This document shows, in pieces, positions 33,384 to 42,759 of a stretch of DNA of 55,248 bases; within the stretch, counting starts at the first letter, position 1; each line of letters starts with the position of its first letter. The DNA is taken from positions 1-55,248 of the forward strand of contig JBCCHB010000113.1 in NCBI GenBank assembly GCA_039028975.1, read 5' to 3'. The position numbers and the translations under genes were made by a program. Under the pieces are notes generated by a model. The model did no database searches. It saw only the letters and a program-made list of their open reading frames with translations, and was not told the origin of the DNA. The stretch comes from JAHBNG01 sp039028975 (GTDB taxonomy: Bacteria; Chloroflexota; Anaerolineae; Caldilineales; Caldilineaceae).

Positions 33384-34497
33384 CCAACGCCGACGGCAAA
33401 CCTATTTCCGGCTCAGTTCACAACTTGCACAGATCGATACTGCACAACTCCGTTCTTTGCTTAAACCGAGCGAACCACATACGGGGCGGGGGCATCGCCA
33501 AACTGTGACCGTTGGGGACACGACTCTCTTTGTGAAACGGATTCCCGTTACCGACCTTGAACGGGATAATATGTTCTCGACCAAGAATGTATACGATCTG
33601 CCAACCTACTACAACTTCTGCTTCGGTAGCGTTGGTTTCAACGTCTATCGTGAACTCATCACACATATCAAAACGACCAACTGGGTGTTGAATGGCGAGA
33701 TAGCATCTTTTCCGCTGCTCTATCACTATCGGGTTGTTCCGTTCTTAGGTGAACGGACACCGATCGGCCCCGGGCAGTTTAAGGACTATGTAGAAGCTTG
33801 TGGTGGCGATGAAAATATTGGGCGGTATATGCTGGACAGAGCCAACGCCAATGCCGAGCTGTTCCTGTTTCTAGGGTACATACCAAATACGTTACATTTG
33901 TGGCTCCTTGAAAACCTTGAGCAGATTGACTGGGTTCTGGACGAACTAGGGGCAACGCTAGATTTCTTGGAGAAGAATGGCATTATCCATGACGATGCTC
34001 ATTTTGGTAATGTGTTAACAGATGGTGAATCTATTTATGTCACAGACTTTGGCATAATACTTGATAAAAGCTTTGATCTACAAGAGAACGAAAAGGAATT
34101 CTTTGCCGCGCATACCCACCTTTCCTATGGCATGTTCCTATTAAGCCTGTTCCCCCTTGTCAAAGATAAGTACGAGGCGTTGCCAGCAAGTGCCCAGCAG
34201 AGGATCAGGGAAGAATTAGGGCTTCAAGAACAAGTGGATAATGAATCCCCCGCGCTATTCTTCGCCACATTGGATAACATTGAGAAGATTTATGTTGAAG
34301 GTCTTATGAAGTTAGATAAAGCCTATGTTGATTGTATGGTCAGATTCCGCGATATTATCAGACTCATGGCTATTTTTTTCATAGATATGTGGGATCGCCC
34401 CAAGAAGGACGGGGCGTTCCCAAACGCAGAGCTACAGCAGTTACTCAAAGAAACGAGCTTTATTTCTGATACAGAAGATGAATATAAATATCATTAA
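33367..34497 (+). CDS. Atypical protein-kinase-fold protein
   Basis: A 376-residue protein with the catalytic signature of the kinase/aminoglycoside-phosphotransferase fold: GIIHDDAHFGNVL (HxDxxxxN) followed by VTDFGII (DFG). An N-terminal lobe Lys is plausible in TTLFVKRIPV. No membrane helix or signal peptide. The catalytic loop HDDAHFGN differs from Hanks kinases (HRDxKxxN), so a small molecule such as a sugar may be the substrate. The ATG at 33367 is chosen because CTGGAG lies 6 bp upstream. It is inserted between the permease and the solute-binding protein genes, which suggests phosphorylation of the imported sugar, but this is inference. Confidence 0.6.
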   Translation: MTEHRSQRRRQTYFRLSSQLAQIDTAQLRSLLKPSEPHTGRGHRQTVTVGDTTLFVKRIPVTDLERDNMFSTKNVYDLPTYYNFCFGSVGFNVYRELITHIKTTNWVLNGEIASFPLLYHYRVVPFLGERTPIGPGQFKDYVEACGGDENIGRYMLDRANANAELFLFLGYIPNTLHLWLLENLEQIDWVLDELGATLDFLEKNGIIHDDAHFGNVLTDGESIYVTDFGIILDKSFDLQENEKEFFAAHTHLSYGMFLLSLFPLVKDKYEALPASAQQRIREELGLQEQVDNESPALFFATLDNIEKIYVEGLMKLDKAYVDCMVRFRDIIRLMAIFFIDMWDRPKKDGAFPNAELQQLLKETSFISDTEDEYKYH

Positions 34498-34512
34498 CCA
34501 AGGGAGAACCAA

Positions 34513-35991
34513 ATGAACCACAAAATTAGCCGCCGCCAATTCCTCCAAGTCAGTGCTGGTGCTACAACCCTGCTTGGCTTGGCTGCATGTGCGCCCGCCT
34601 CCGCGCCAGGTGGTGGCGAGGGTGCAGGTGCTGCGGTTACCACCATCCAAGCCTATCTGGGCAGCACCTTTCAGCCGGGCGTAGTGCGCGGTGAGGGTTT
34701 AACCCCCCTCCAAGTCGCGCAGGATCTGGCGGATGAATGGGTGGAGATGCATGAAGGGTTTGCTGTCGAGTATATCGACGGCCCAGGAGGTGAAGAGCTG
34801 ACTCAATGGATCAAATCTCGCCAAGCGGCTGGCACTATGCCCGATATTAACGTGGCTGCGGACAATGAGCTTAACCGCGATATCGCGGCTGGCTATTGGC
34901 AGACGGTCGATGACTTCATCGATGACCCCAATCCGTACATTCCCGATGGCCAGCCGGGCAGTGGACGCTGGCAGGATGCGTTTATCGCCGGTTTCGATGC
35001 CCGTAACCGCATGATCGACGGCCGCTATTATGGTGTTCCCCAATCTATCAATGCTGTACAAGTGTACTGCAACCTCAACTTGCTGGAACAAGCTGGCGTA
35101 GATTTTGAGAACGAGATTATTGACCCGCGCTGGACCTTTGACGGTATGTTGGCTATCTCGCAACGCTTGCAAGATGCCGATATTACGCCATGGGCGTTGG
35201 CCTGGAGTCGACCGTACTGGAACTGGATTCAGACCACTGCCCTATCGGGTTTTCTCAAATCTACCGGCAAATGGAGTGTGCTAGATACGAATGACGATGA
35301 CTTTGTTACCAGCATTGAGCGCTTCGAGGCCATCGATCGCGGTGACTGGACTGCGGACTCCGATGAATTCAGGGCCATGCATAAACTAGCAGAAGATTGG
35401 GTACCCTATTGGTCTGAGGGCTATCTTGGCCTTAGTTCCGAAGAGATGGTCGCTCTCTTTGCTCGCGGGCAGGCTGCCTTCATGTGGAATTCAACCGGTG
35501 CCTTCCCCGTACTGAATGGCGATCCTGAACGCGACTTTGAATTTGCTGTGGCCCGCTTTCCCCTCCTCTTCGAGCGCATGGCGGAAATCGGCGATGGTGG
35601 ACCGACCCAGTATCCTGGTGGGGCATGGAATACGTTGGCGATTACTTCGACGGCCATCGAGAATGGCACAGTTGAGGATTGTATCGACTTCCTGAAGTAC
35701 TTCACCTCATGCGATGGCCAGGGGCGGCTCTCTAGAGAGCATGGCGGCGTTGTACCAGCGGTCCACTGTGCTGAAGGTATTCCTGAACTGGAGCAGTTCA
35801 AGCCAGCACCAGACGAAACCTTCCTCCTGACGATCCACATGACCTCCATGAACTTCGACTACGGCGAGAGCTACCAGCGCATTACCAGCGAATGGCTGGG
35901 TGGCGTCTCCACCTACGACGAGGCCATGGCCCAGTTCCAGCCAGTGATGGAACAATTTGCGACTGATGCAATTGAGCGTAGTGGCGGATAA
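34513..35991 (+). CDS. Sugar ABC transporter solute-binding lipoprotein (Tat signal)
   Basis: Substrate-capturing subunit of the CUT1 importer, 492 residues. The N terminus has a twin-arginine motif (SRRQFLQ, 6-12) followed by a lipobox LAAC with C26, so it is exported folded and lipid-anchored. The body matches family-1 extracellular solute-binding proteins (WTFDGMLAISQRL, FARGQAAFMWNSTGAFPVL). AGGGAGAAC precedes the ATG. Its stop overlaps the sulfatase start (TAATG), tying transporter and sulfatase expression together. Confidence 0.92.
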   Translation: MNHKISRRQFLQVSAGATTLLGLAACAPASAPGGGEGAGAAVTTIQAYLGSTFQPGVVRGEGLTPLQVAQDLADEWVEMHEGFAVEYIDGPGGEELTQWIKSRQAAGTMPDINVAADNELNRDIAAGYWQTVDDFIDDPNPYIPDGQPGSGRWQDAFIAGFDARNRMIDGRYYGVPQSINAVQVYCNLNLLEQAGVDFENEIIDPRWTFDGMLAISQRLQDADITPWALAWSRPYWNWIQTTALSGFLKSTGKWSVLDTNDDDFVTSIERFEAIDRGDWTADSDEFRAMHKLAEDWVPYWSEGYLGLSSEEMVALFARGQAAFMWNSTGAFPVLNGDPERDFEFAVARFPLLFERMAEIGDGGPTQYPGGAWNTLAITSTAIENGTVEDCIDFLKYFTSCDGQGRLSREHGGVVPAVHCAEGIPELEQFKPAPDETFLLTIHMTSMNFDYGESYQRITSEWLGGVSTYDEAMAQFQPVMEQFATDAIERSGG

Positions 35992-37502
35992 TGAACAAAC
36001 CCAATATCATCTATATCCTTGCCGATGACATGGGCTACGGTGACATGGCGTGCAACAATCCTGATTCCAAAATCCCCACGCCCAATCTGAATCGGCTGGC
36101 GGAACAGGGCATGCGTTTCACCGATGCCCATGCCCCTTCAAGTGTCTGCACCCCAACACGCTACGCCTTAATGACAGGACGCTACTGCTGGCGCACGCCC
36201 CTTAAGAGTGGTGTGCTCTGGCCTTGGGATCCCCCCTTGATTGAGCCGGATCGGCTGACGGTGGCAGAATTGCTGCGTCAGAATGGCTATCGGACGGCCT
36301 GCATTGGTAAGTGGCATTTGGGCTGGGAGTGGGCAACGCTGAATGGCGAGCCAGCGCACCAATCTGTTGAACTTGGTGTGCGTGACGTGGAGACGCGCCA
36401 AGCGGTGGGCGAGACGATCGACTATAACAAGCCCATGCGCGGCGGTCCTATTGATAATGGATTCGACAGCTACTTTGGTGTGGACGTCCCTAACTTTCCC
36501 CCTTATACTTGGTTCGAGCAAGATCGGGTGACCGATCCGCCAACCATACAGAAGCCTGATACAATGTTTGGCGACCCCGGGCGTATGAAGCAGGGGTGGC
36601 AGTTAGAGGAAATGATCCCTGAGTTAGTCCGCCGCGCCGTTGATTTCATCGAGGAGGCAGCAGACGATAGAGAGAGCGGGGTGCCTTTCTTCCTCTACTT
36701 TCCACTGACGTCGCCTCATACGCCCATTGTGCCCAACCAACAGTTCATCGGTAGCAGCGGTGCGGGACTCTATGGTGATTTTGTTTGCGAGGTGGATTGG
36801 GTCGTTGGCGAAGTGATGTCCGCTTTGGAACGCAAAGGCATGGTCGACAATACGCTTCTCATCTTTACCAGCGACAACGGTCCAGAGTGTATTCCCGCCG
36901 CGGCAGGCGGCTGCTACGAAGTGGCCCGTCAATATGACCATTACAGCATGGCTGAATTCCGCGGCGCTAAGCGCGACACGTGGGAAGGTGGTCATCGCAT
37001 CCCGTTCATTGCTCGTTGGCCTGGCGTAACTCCTGCCGGAACGGTCTGCAATCAACTTACGATTTTGGCCGATCTTATCGCTACTTGCGCCCAGCTATTG
37101 GAGGTTGACTTGCCCCAAGATGCAGGCGAAGACAGCATCAGCATCCTCCCCCTATTGACAGGCCAAGCCACTACGCCTGTACGCAGCTATGCCGTTCACC
37201 ACAGCGGTTCTGGCCGCTTTGCCATTCGTAAAGACAACTGGGTCTTTATCGATGCGCCTAGCGGTGATGATAATGGGCTGCGTGGCAACGAAATGGGAGA
37301 GCCACGGTGGTTCAAAACAGCCCGCGGCTACACGCCTCATGACCATCCAGGTGAGCTTTTTAACGTATATGAAGACGCTGCCGAGAAGACCAATCTTTAC
37401 GGCGAACAACCCGAAATCGTCGAGGAGTTAGCACAGATTTTGGAACAGATCAAGATAACAGGGGAAGCACGAGAATCTCATGGAAAATCAATTAGCGAAT
37501 AG
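35991..37502 (+). CDS. Arylsulfatase-family enzyme with canonical CxPxR site
   Basis: Probable sulfate-ester hydrolase of 503 residues acting on a sulfated sugar. It shows the metal-site start ADDMGYGDM, the signature CTPTRYALMTGR with C53 as the residue converted to formylglycine, GKWHLGW and FTSDNGPE. No signal peptide is seen, so it appears cytoplasmic. Maturation needs a formylglycine-generating enzyme or anSME; the SUMF1-like domains elsewhere in the window lack the catalytic Cys pair, so the maturase must lie outside. The start overlaps the solute-binding protein stop by 1 bp. Confidence 0.93.
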   Translation: MNKPNIIYILADDMGYGDMACNNPDSKIPTPNLNRLAEQGMRFTDAHAPSSVCTPTRYALMTGRYCWRTPLKSGVLWPWDPPLIEPDRLTVAELLRQNGYRTACIGKWHLGWEWATLNGEPAHQSVELGVRDVETRQAVGETIDYNKPMRGGPIDNGFDSYFGVDVPNFPPYTWFEQDRVTDPPTIQKPDTMFGDPGRMKQGWQLEEMIPELVRRAVDFIEEAADDRESGVPFFLYFPLTSPHTPIVPNQQFIGSSGAGLYGDFVCEVDWVVGEVMSALERKGMVDNTLLIFTSDNGPECIPAAAGGCYEVARQYDHYSMAEFRGAKRDTWEGGHRIPFIARWPGVTPAGTVCNQLTILADLIATCAQLLEVDLPQDAGEDSISILPLLTGQATTPVRSYAVHHSGSGRFAIRKDNWVFIDAPSGDDNGLRGNEMGEPRWFKTARGYTPHDHPGELFNVYEDAAEKTNLYGEQPEIVEELAQILEQIKITGEARESHGKSISE

Positions 37503-38898
37503 TGAGAACACGCCCTGGAATATCGTCGTCGTCATGGCCGATACGCTGCGCAAAGCGTATGTTGGCACCTATGGAAATGAGTGGATCCATACGCCAAACC
37601 TGGATCGCTTTGCCCAACAGGGGATACAGTTCACCCACGCTCACCCTGAGTGTTTGCCTACGATTCCTACGCGCCGCACGCTCCACACCGGGCGACGCGC
37701 TTTCCCTTTTAACGACTACCAGCCAGTACCCTGGGATAATGTCTATTTGCCCGGCTGGCAGCCCATGTCATCCAATGAGGGAACCATCGCCGAAGCCCTA
37801 ACTCAGAATGGTTATCACACGGGTTTCTTTAGCGACGTACCCCACTACTTTGTCCCTGGAATGAACTTTACGCGCGGCTTCAGTCAGTGGGACTATATCC
37901 GCGGCCATTCGGAAGATCGCTATAAGGCCATTGCCCATGCCGATCCCGCCCAGATTGCTCGCTATTGGAGCAAAGGTGGTGAGGCGCGCATCCGTGCCCA
38001 TCTCGCCAACGTGCGCCCCCATCTGCCAGAGGAAGAATGGCCAACGGCTCGTACCTTCCGCGCAGCCATCGAATTTGTGGAACAGAATCGCCAGAACGGC
38101 CCCTTCTATCTCTATGTTGATAGCTTCGCGCCCCATGAATCTTGGGAATGCCCGATGCACTACTATGATCTTTATGAAAGTCGTGCAAAACGCGAGCCAA
38201 TTTGCATTACTGTGCCTTATGGCCCTCTCCATCTCAATCCAGAGTATGAAGAGCGCCTACCTAGTATCCGCGCCAATTATGCCGGGTTGGTTACACTCGT
38301 CGATACCTGGTTTGGCAAGCTCGTGGACACCATTGACCGCCTTGGGCTAAAGGAAAATACCCTCATTATCTTTATGGCCGATCATGGTACCAATTTTGCC
38401 GAAAATCCCGACCGCGTCACCGGTAAACCAGCTGATTATATGTACCCCGGCACTATGGATCTGCCGCTGCTGTTGCGTCATCCCCAAGGACTAGGTGCTG
38501 GGACGCAATCTGACGAACTGGTCTACACCCTGGATGTTCCGGCTACGGTTGCGGATGCAACGGGCATCAACCCGACAGACGGCGTTGAAGGTCAAAGCCT
38601 CTTGCCACTGGCGACTGGACAAGGCATATTTCAAGCAAGAGACTACCTGACCTGCCGCTATGGGAATTCAGTTTGGTATAAGGACCGCCAGAACTGGTTC
38701 TTTAGCGATGCTGACTTTCAGCGGCCCCGCCTTTTTGACTTTGAATCAGATCCCGACTGTCAGCAAGAGATCACTCATCGCGGGGCCGATCGAATCGACC
38801 TTGCTAAGGGGCGCATCCTGACCGATGCCGGTGGGATGCTGCGCACCTATACACGCCAAGATAGCACGGATGCCATTGGCCGACCGGAATTTAAGTAA
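37480..38898 (+). CDS. Sulfatase-superfamily hydrolase lacking the catalytic Cys (Thr in place)
   Basis: A 472-residue alkaline-phosphatase/sulfatase superfamily protein. The metal-binding start VVMADTLRKAYVG and FMADHGTNFAE are present. Aligned on the TGR end of the signature, the site reads TIPTRRTLHTGR, so the nucleophile position (residue 61) is Thr rather than Cys or Ser; a Cys three residues earlier (C58) belongs to CLPTIPTR. It therefore may use Thr directly, as phosphodiesterases of the superfamily do, and need no formylglycine. It overlaps the preceding sulfatase by 23 bp, so the pair is translationally coupled. Substrate unknown. Confidence 0.85.
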   Translation: MENQLANSENTPWNIVVVMADTLRKAYVGTYGNEWIHTPNLDRFAQQGIQFTHAHPECLPTIPTRRTLHTGRRAFPFNDYQPVPWDNVYLPGWQPMSSNEGTIAEALTQNGYHTGFFSDVPHYFVPGMNFTRGFSQWDYIRGHSEDRYKAIAHADPAQIARYWSKGGEARIRAHLANVRPHLPEEEWPTARTFRAAIEFVEQNRQNGPFYLYVDSFAPHESWECPMHYYDLYESRAKREPICITVPYGPLHLNPEYEERLPSIRANYAGLVTLVDTWFGKLVDTIDRLGLKENTLIIFMADHGTNFAENPDRVTGKPADYMYPGTMDLPLLLRHPQGLGAGTQSDELVYTLDVPATVADATGINPTDGVEGQSLLPLATGQGIFQARDYLTCRYGNSVWYKDRQNWFFSDADFQRPRLFDFESDPDCQQEITHRGADRIDLAKGRILTDAGGMLRTYTRQDSTDAIGRPEFK

Positions 38899-38943
38899 GG
38901 CCATTCCACAAAAATAATTATCCAAAATTCGAGTTTGTAGTTT

Positions 38944-39349
38944 GTAGCCCGTCCTTTTAGGGCGGGAGGCATGGACATTCCAAAGACCTCGTCCTTGCAG
39001 GCTTATCGTTACCCACATCTTCTTGGGGTAGAATGGGCAGCCTTTGCAATAGAAAAGGAGCTACTTCATTGTCATTTCGAGCCATCTGCTCACGATATGG
39101 CCGCTTCGACGGAGAAAACAAGGGTATCCAGCCTGATCGATGGATCCCTAGCGAGAAATCTTGGGCTTGTGGCATCCAGATTTCTCGCTTGGGGCGAAAC
39201 GAGCTTGTGGAATTCACTTTGTTCTGCTGTATAACCCTCTTTTTGGGTATAGGTTGGCTCGAAATGACACGGCACATTCTGTACGGTTGGCTACATTTTC
39301 TCCCCCATCTGGACTTATGGGTAACGATAAACCTAAAAGGACGGGCTAC
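38944..39349. repeat. About 406-bp nested palindromic element (long hairpin, MITE-like)
   Basis: Four nested pairs of perfect inverted arms share one axis near 39169: GTAGCCCGTCCTTTTAGG (38944-38961 / 39332-39349), TTATCGTTACCC (39003-39014 / 39319-39330), TGTCATTTCGAGCCA (39070-39084 / 39255-39269) and AGCGAGAAATCT (39150-39161 / 39178-39189). No transposase is present. Overlapping small frames on both strands are artefacts of the palindrome. It fills most of the 550-bp gap between the sulfatase and dioxygenase genes. Confidence 0.85.
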
Positions 39350-39451
39350 GGGAATACCTGCTACACTTTGTCGCATAGAGCCTAACTTTGTAGTCAATGG
39401 GCTGCGGGATGCGGCGGAACCGTTCAAAAAAAAGATAAAGGAATGCCAATA

Positions 39452-40294
39452 ATGGAGTCCTTGTTTCGGCTGAATTCACCAACGAAAGAGCATCTTGACG
39501 CTTTCCATCGCGACGGCTATATTGCGCTGCCAGACATTTTCACCGACGAAGCCCGCACTGGCCTCATCGACGAGATTCACCAGATTGAGGACGTTCGTGA
39601 CTATCTACATACGCAGGAGGCTACGAATGATCCAGAAGAGGCTCATCGCCCCTACTTTGTGCGTCCTTGGAATGACCGCGGCGTTTGGGGCGATCGGCTC
39701 ATCGATGCACCATTGGTGACGGCGCTACTCCAAGCCACCATCGGCCCGGACTATCACTTCTGCCACTCAGCCTTAAACCTGGCCCCTCGTGGTGCCAAGC
39801 CCATCCGCTGGCATATGGACCACCACCACTGGTATCATGACAACCCGGTCAACTTAGCCGAGCGGGATAAATACTACATTCAGATTCTCTACTATCCCAA
39901 TGGCTTTGCCCAAGGTGATCGGAGCCTCTCTGCCATCCCTGGCAGTCATCGAATCGCCCCAACCTCAGGTGTGACGGCGGAAAGGTTGCTGGCAGGAGAG
40001 TTTGACGAGCAGGCCGGTCGCAAGCTGGAACAGAAAGATCTGGAATTACCGCCGGGCAGCATGGTCTACCTGAATGCCCGTATGTTCCACAGCGTCGCGC
40101 CCAAGCCGCTAGATTCGTCCCAGCCCTTTCGCATCTTTAACATTGACATCTTCAAAGAAGCTGGGCCACCCCATCGCCATACCCAAGAGATCCCAGAGGC
40201 TTGGCTGGAAGGAGCCAGCCCCTTGCGTCAGCAACTCTTCCAGCGGGAGGCCTATACGCCTGAATGTTGGCATAGCCATGCCAACCAACAATAG
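39452..40294 (+). CDS. Phytanoyl-CoA dioxygenase (PhyH) family Fe(II)/2-oxoglutarate oxygenase
   Basis: Non-heme iron oxygenase of 280 residues. The iron triad is visible as H121-x-D123 in WHMDHHHWYHD and H213 in ARMFHSVAP, with the 2-oxoglutarate-binding Arg probably R227 (QPFRIF). The N terminus FHRDGYIALPDIF is typical of the family. The ATG at 39452 is preferred to 39443 because AAAGGA lies 9 bp before it. Within a sulfatase/ABC locus, its substrate may be a modified sugar or sulfonate/sulfate ester; alkylsulfatase-like dioxygenases exist but the motif alone does not decide. Confidence 0.88.
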   Translation: MESLFRLNSPTKEHLDAFHRDGYIALPDIFTDEARTGLIDEIHQIEDVRDYLHTQEATNDPEEAHRPYFVRPWNDRGVWGDRLIDAPLVTALLQATIGPDYHFCHSALNLAPRGAKPIRWHMDHHHWYHDNPVNLAERDKYYIQILYYPNGFAQGDRSLSAIPGSHRIAPTSGVTAERLLAGEFDEQAGRKLEQKDLELPPGSMVYLNARMFHSVAPKPLDSSQPFRIFNIDIFKEAGPPHRHTQEIPEAWLEGASPLRQQLFQREAYTPECWHSHANQQ

Positions 40295-40410
40295 CGATTT
40301 TGGGTGGTTATTAAAAGCCGCCCAGTCAGAGGAGCCCGCATCCTTAGGCGCGGCTCTGACTGTGTATGGTTTCTGGAAGACCGCGATATTGGACACATGG
40401 AGAGATTGCA

Positions 40411-41277
40411 ATGAACTCGTTTCTACCCGCTACGCTACTCGGAACAGAAGTGAGGAAACTAACCTCTAACTATGTTGATCAGGAGTATAGAATATCAATA
40501 GCTCTGCCATACTCATATGCAGATAAAGATGCAGCTGAAAGGAATTATCCCACGATCTATCTGCTTGATGCGGACTGGTATTTTGGGACAATTAGTGAGA
40601 TAACGAGAATTACTGCATCTGGCGGTTCATTGCCAGAGACAATTGTTATTGGCATTGGCTATCCGGTAGCTGGAACTTTGAAAGAATCTGTAACAGAGCA
40701 TTTGGGCCTTCGCACTCGTGATTATACAGATGTAGCGAACACAGCTGTAACGAATACAGATGTACCAGACAAAACCGAGGACGGAGGGCAGAAAAGGGAG
40801 AAGTCATCAGCAACCATAGCATCAGGTGGAGCTGGTCAATTTCGTCAATTTATTCAGAAGGAATTGATGCCGTTTGTGGCATCCGAATATCGTACGGATA
40901 GCGCAAATCAAATTCTAGTTGGGCATTCCTTAGGTGGCTTGTTTGCGCTCTATACTCTCTTTCACGAACCTAGCTTGTTCCAAGGAGTTGTTGCGGCTAG
41001 TCCGTCGCTGTGGCATGGCGATCATGCTATTTTTGCCACCGAAAACGCTTATGCGCAAAAAGCCAGTGACTTGCCTGCCAAACTATATTTAAGCGTGGGG
41101 CAGAAAGAAGAAGGCCCAAAAACACGGATGGTCAGTAATTTATTTAGATTTTCAGCCCTATTGAAAAGCCGAGAGTACAACCAGCTAACGGTCAAGAATC
41201 AATTCTTTGATGATCTTGATCATCGCGAAGCAACCATGCCAGGGTTTCAATTCGGTCTTACATGGATCTTTTCATAG
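40411..41277 (+). CDS. Esterase D/enterochelin-esterase-type alpha/beta hydrolase
   Basis: Serine esterase of 288 residues. The nucleophile elbow GHSLGG (171-176, S173), IYLLDADWYF near 49-58, and a C-terminal DDLDHREATMPGF with the catalytic His match the putative esterase (Esterase_phd) family. A low-complexity insert (about 108-138, NTAVTNTDVPDKTEDGGQ) separates the first strands from the elbow. The ATG at 40411 is supported by GGAGAG 6 bp upstream. A broken 3' end of a related esterase follows. Confidence 0.85.
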   Translation: MNSFLPATLLGTEVRKLTSNYVDQEYRISIALPYSYADKDAAERNYPTIYLLDADWYFGTISEITRITASGGSLPETIVIGIGYPVAGTLKESVTEHLGLRTRDYTDVANTAVTNTDVPDKTEDGGQKREKSSATIASGGAGQFRQFIQKELMPFVASEYRTDSANQILVGHSLGGLFALYTLFHEPSLFQGVVAASPSLWHGDHAIFATENAYAQKASDLPAKLYLSVGQKEEGPKTRMVSNLFRFSALLKSREYNQLTVKNQFFDDLDHREATMPGFQFGLTWIFS

Positions 41278-41340
41278 CGCAAACCTGAAATCAATACGAA
41301 TGGTGGCAATAGCCCGAGTATACTTAGCGCTAGTTGACAT

Positions 41341-41460
41341 TTGCGCAATATCCTCCAAGCGAAAGGGTATCCTATCCATTATGCCGAATATCCTGGCGGC
41401 AACGATTACCTATACTGGCGAGGTGTACTGGCTGACGGGCTTATTACAGTGTTAGGTTAG
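41341..41460 (+). pseudogene. C-terminal remnant of a second esterase
   Basis: The frame reads LRNILQAKGYPIHYAEYPGG then NDYLYWRGVLADGLITVLG and stops with TAG (41458-41460). The EYPGGNDYLYWR segment is the usual C-terminal catalytic-His region of enterochelin-esterase-like hydrolases, here with Asn in place of the His of the common GGHD. A TGA closes the frame at 41335. No start or upstream domain remains. Confidence 0.7.
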
Positions 41461-41544
41461 TCGGGTGCAGGCTAAGTGACAGCGTAAGGAAGCCTTCACC
41501 TCATACGCTTTGTGATATATACTCGTAAAAAGAAAGAGAAAGTT

Positions 41545-42612
41545 ATGCCCAATCCACTACGCCTTGGCCTCATCGGTTGCGGCGGCATTGTCCAACTTAG
41601 CCATGCCCCCAGTTATCTGGCGATTCCATCCATGGTCGATGTGGTGGCGTTGGCCGATCCGGTAGAGGCCAATCTGGCCCACTTGGGTACCACCTTTGAT
41701 GTGCCACCTACCGAGCGCTATGCTGACTACCATGAGATGTTGGCCCAAGCCGATCTCGATGTGGTGACAATTGCCACGCCCCACCATCTCCATGTGGAAC
41801 ATGCGCTGAACGCGATTGCGGCAGGGGTTGCGGTGATCTCGGAGAAGCCTATGGCGCTTACGCTTGCCGATGCGGATGCCATCTTAGCCGCCGCAGCCAA
41901 GCAGGGAGTTGCCTATTCAGTGGTCCACAACTTTCTTTTCGCACCAGGTACGCAACGTGCATTGGCGCGCATGCAGAGCGGCGAGCTGGGACAGACCCTC
42001 TATGGGCGGGCCAAATCGCTCTTTAGCAAAAGTGAAGAGCAGGCCGATCCCAAATCAGTATGGCGCGCCTCCAAAGTCGCCGGCGGGGGCGCGCTCAACG
42101 ACACAGCCTATCATGAGATCTATCTGGTCGAAGCGCTGGTTGGCTCACCGATCTGTGCCGTGGAAGCCAGGATCCAGACCAGCTATTTCGAATTCGCGGT
42201 GGATGATCTGGCACTGCTATTCTTTGATCACCAAAATGGCGCGGTCTCCACAGTCTCCACCGGCTGGGCGGTGCCGGGAAGCGGCGGCGGCGAAATCGCA
42301 AATTTGGCCGAAGTTCATGCCAAGGGTGGTTCACTGCGCGTTGAGCGGCGCGGCCAAGCGCTCTGGCAATCTACCCGCCGCTCCGACGGTTCCAGCGGTG
42401 GCTGGGAAGAGATTGAGTTACCAACTTTAGCCCTGCTCTCCGCTGAAGACCGACGCTGCATCGGCCACGTCAACTACTTTGCTGCCACCTGCGCGGCCCT
42501 AGTCAATGGCATGGACTTGCCTGTCACTGGCCAACAGGCCCGCCACAATCTAGCGATTATCGAAGCGGCGCGCCAAGCAACCATCGAACGCAGCGCCATT
42601 CCGGTGGAGTAA
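41545..42612 (+). CDS. Gfo/Idh/MocA-family oxidoreductase
   Basis: NAD(P)-dependent sugar or inositol dehydrogenase of 355 residues. It has an N-terminal Rossmann motif GLIGCGGIVQLSH, the ATPHHLHVEHA segment, the EKPMAL motif with the catalytic Lys, and the HEIYLVEALVG His region in the C-terminal domain. The ATG at 41545 follows AAAGAGAAAG. It fits a glycan-catabolism locus by oxidising a released sugar; the specific substrate is unknown. Confidence 0.92.
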   Translation: MPNPLRLGLIGCGGIVQLSHAPSYLAIPSMVDVVALADPVEANLAHLGTTFDVPPTERYADYHEMLAQADLDVVTIATPHHLHVEHALNAIAAGVAVISEKPMALTLADADAILAAAAKQGVAYSVVHNFLFAPGTQRALARMQSGELGQTLYGRAKSLFSKSEEQADPKSVWRASKVAGGGALNDTAYHEIYLVEALVGSPICAVEARIQTSYFEFAVDDLALLFFDHQNGAVSTVSTGWAVPGSGGGEIANLAEVHAKGGSLRVERRGQALWQSTRRSDGSSGGWEEIELPTLALLSAEDRRCIGHVNYFAATCAALVNGMDLPVTGQQARHNLAIIEAARQATIERSAIPVE

Positions 42613-42759
42613 ACAACAAGTCGGTATTGGCGCAAGAGCCTGCTTCGCAAACAGTGAGTCGGTAATCAGGGACCAAATACCGACCCACCGAATATCGACC
42701 TACCGAATACTGACTTACAGATCATCAACCTACCGATCACCGACCAATCAGGAGAACCC
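42613..42759. repeat. Short direct repeats before the amidohydrolase gene
   Basis: Imperfect words of the type ACCGAATAyCGACCyACCGA recur about every 14-16 bp from 42669 to about 42743. They resemble simple-sequence expansion. No gene is present. Confidence 0.55.

Noticed and set aside
38957..39452. Several 60-156-codon frames on both strands before the dioxygenase gene
   Set aside because: They mirror each other across the long palindrome and have no ribosome sites or family resemblance.
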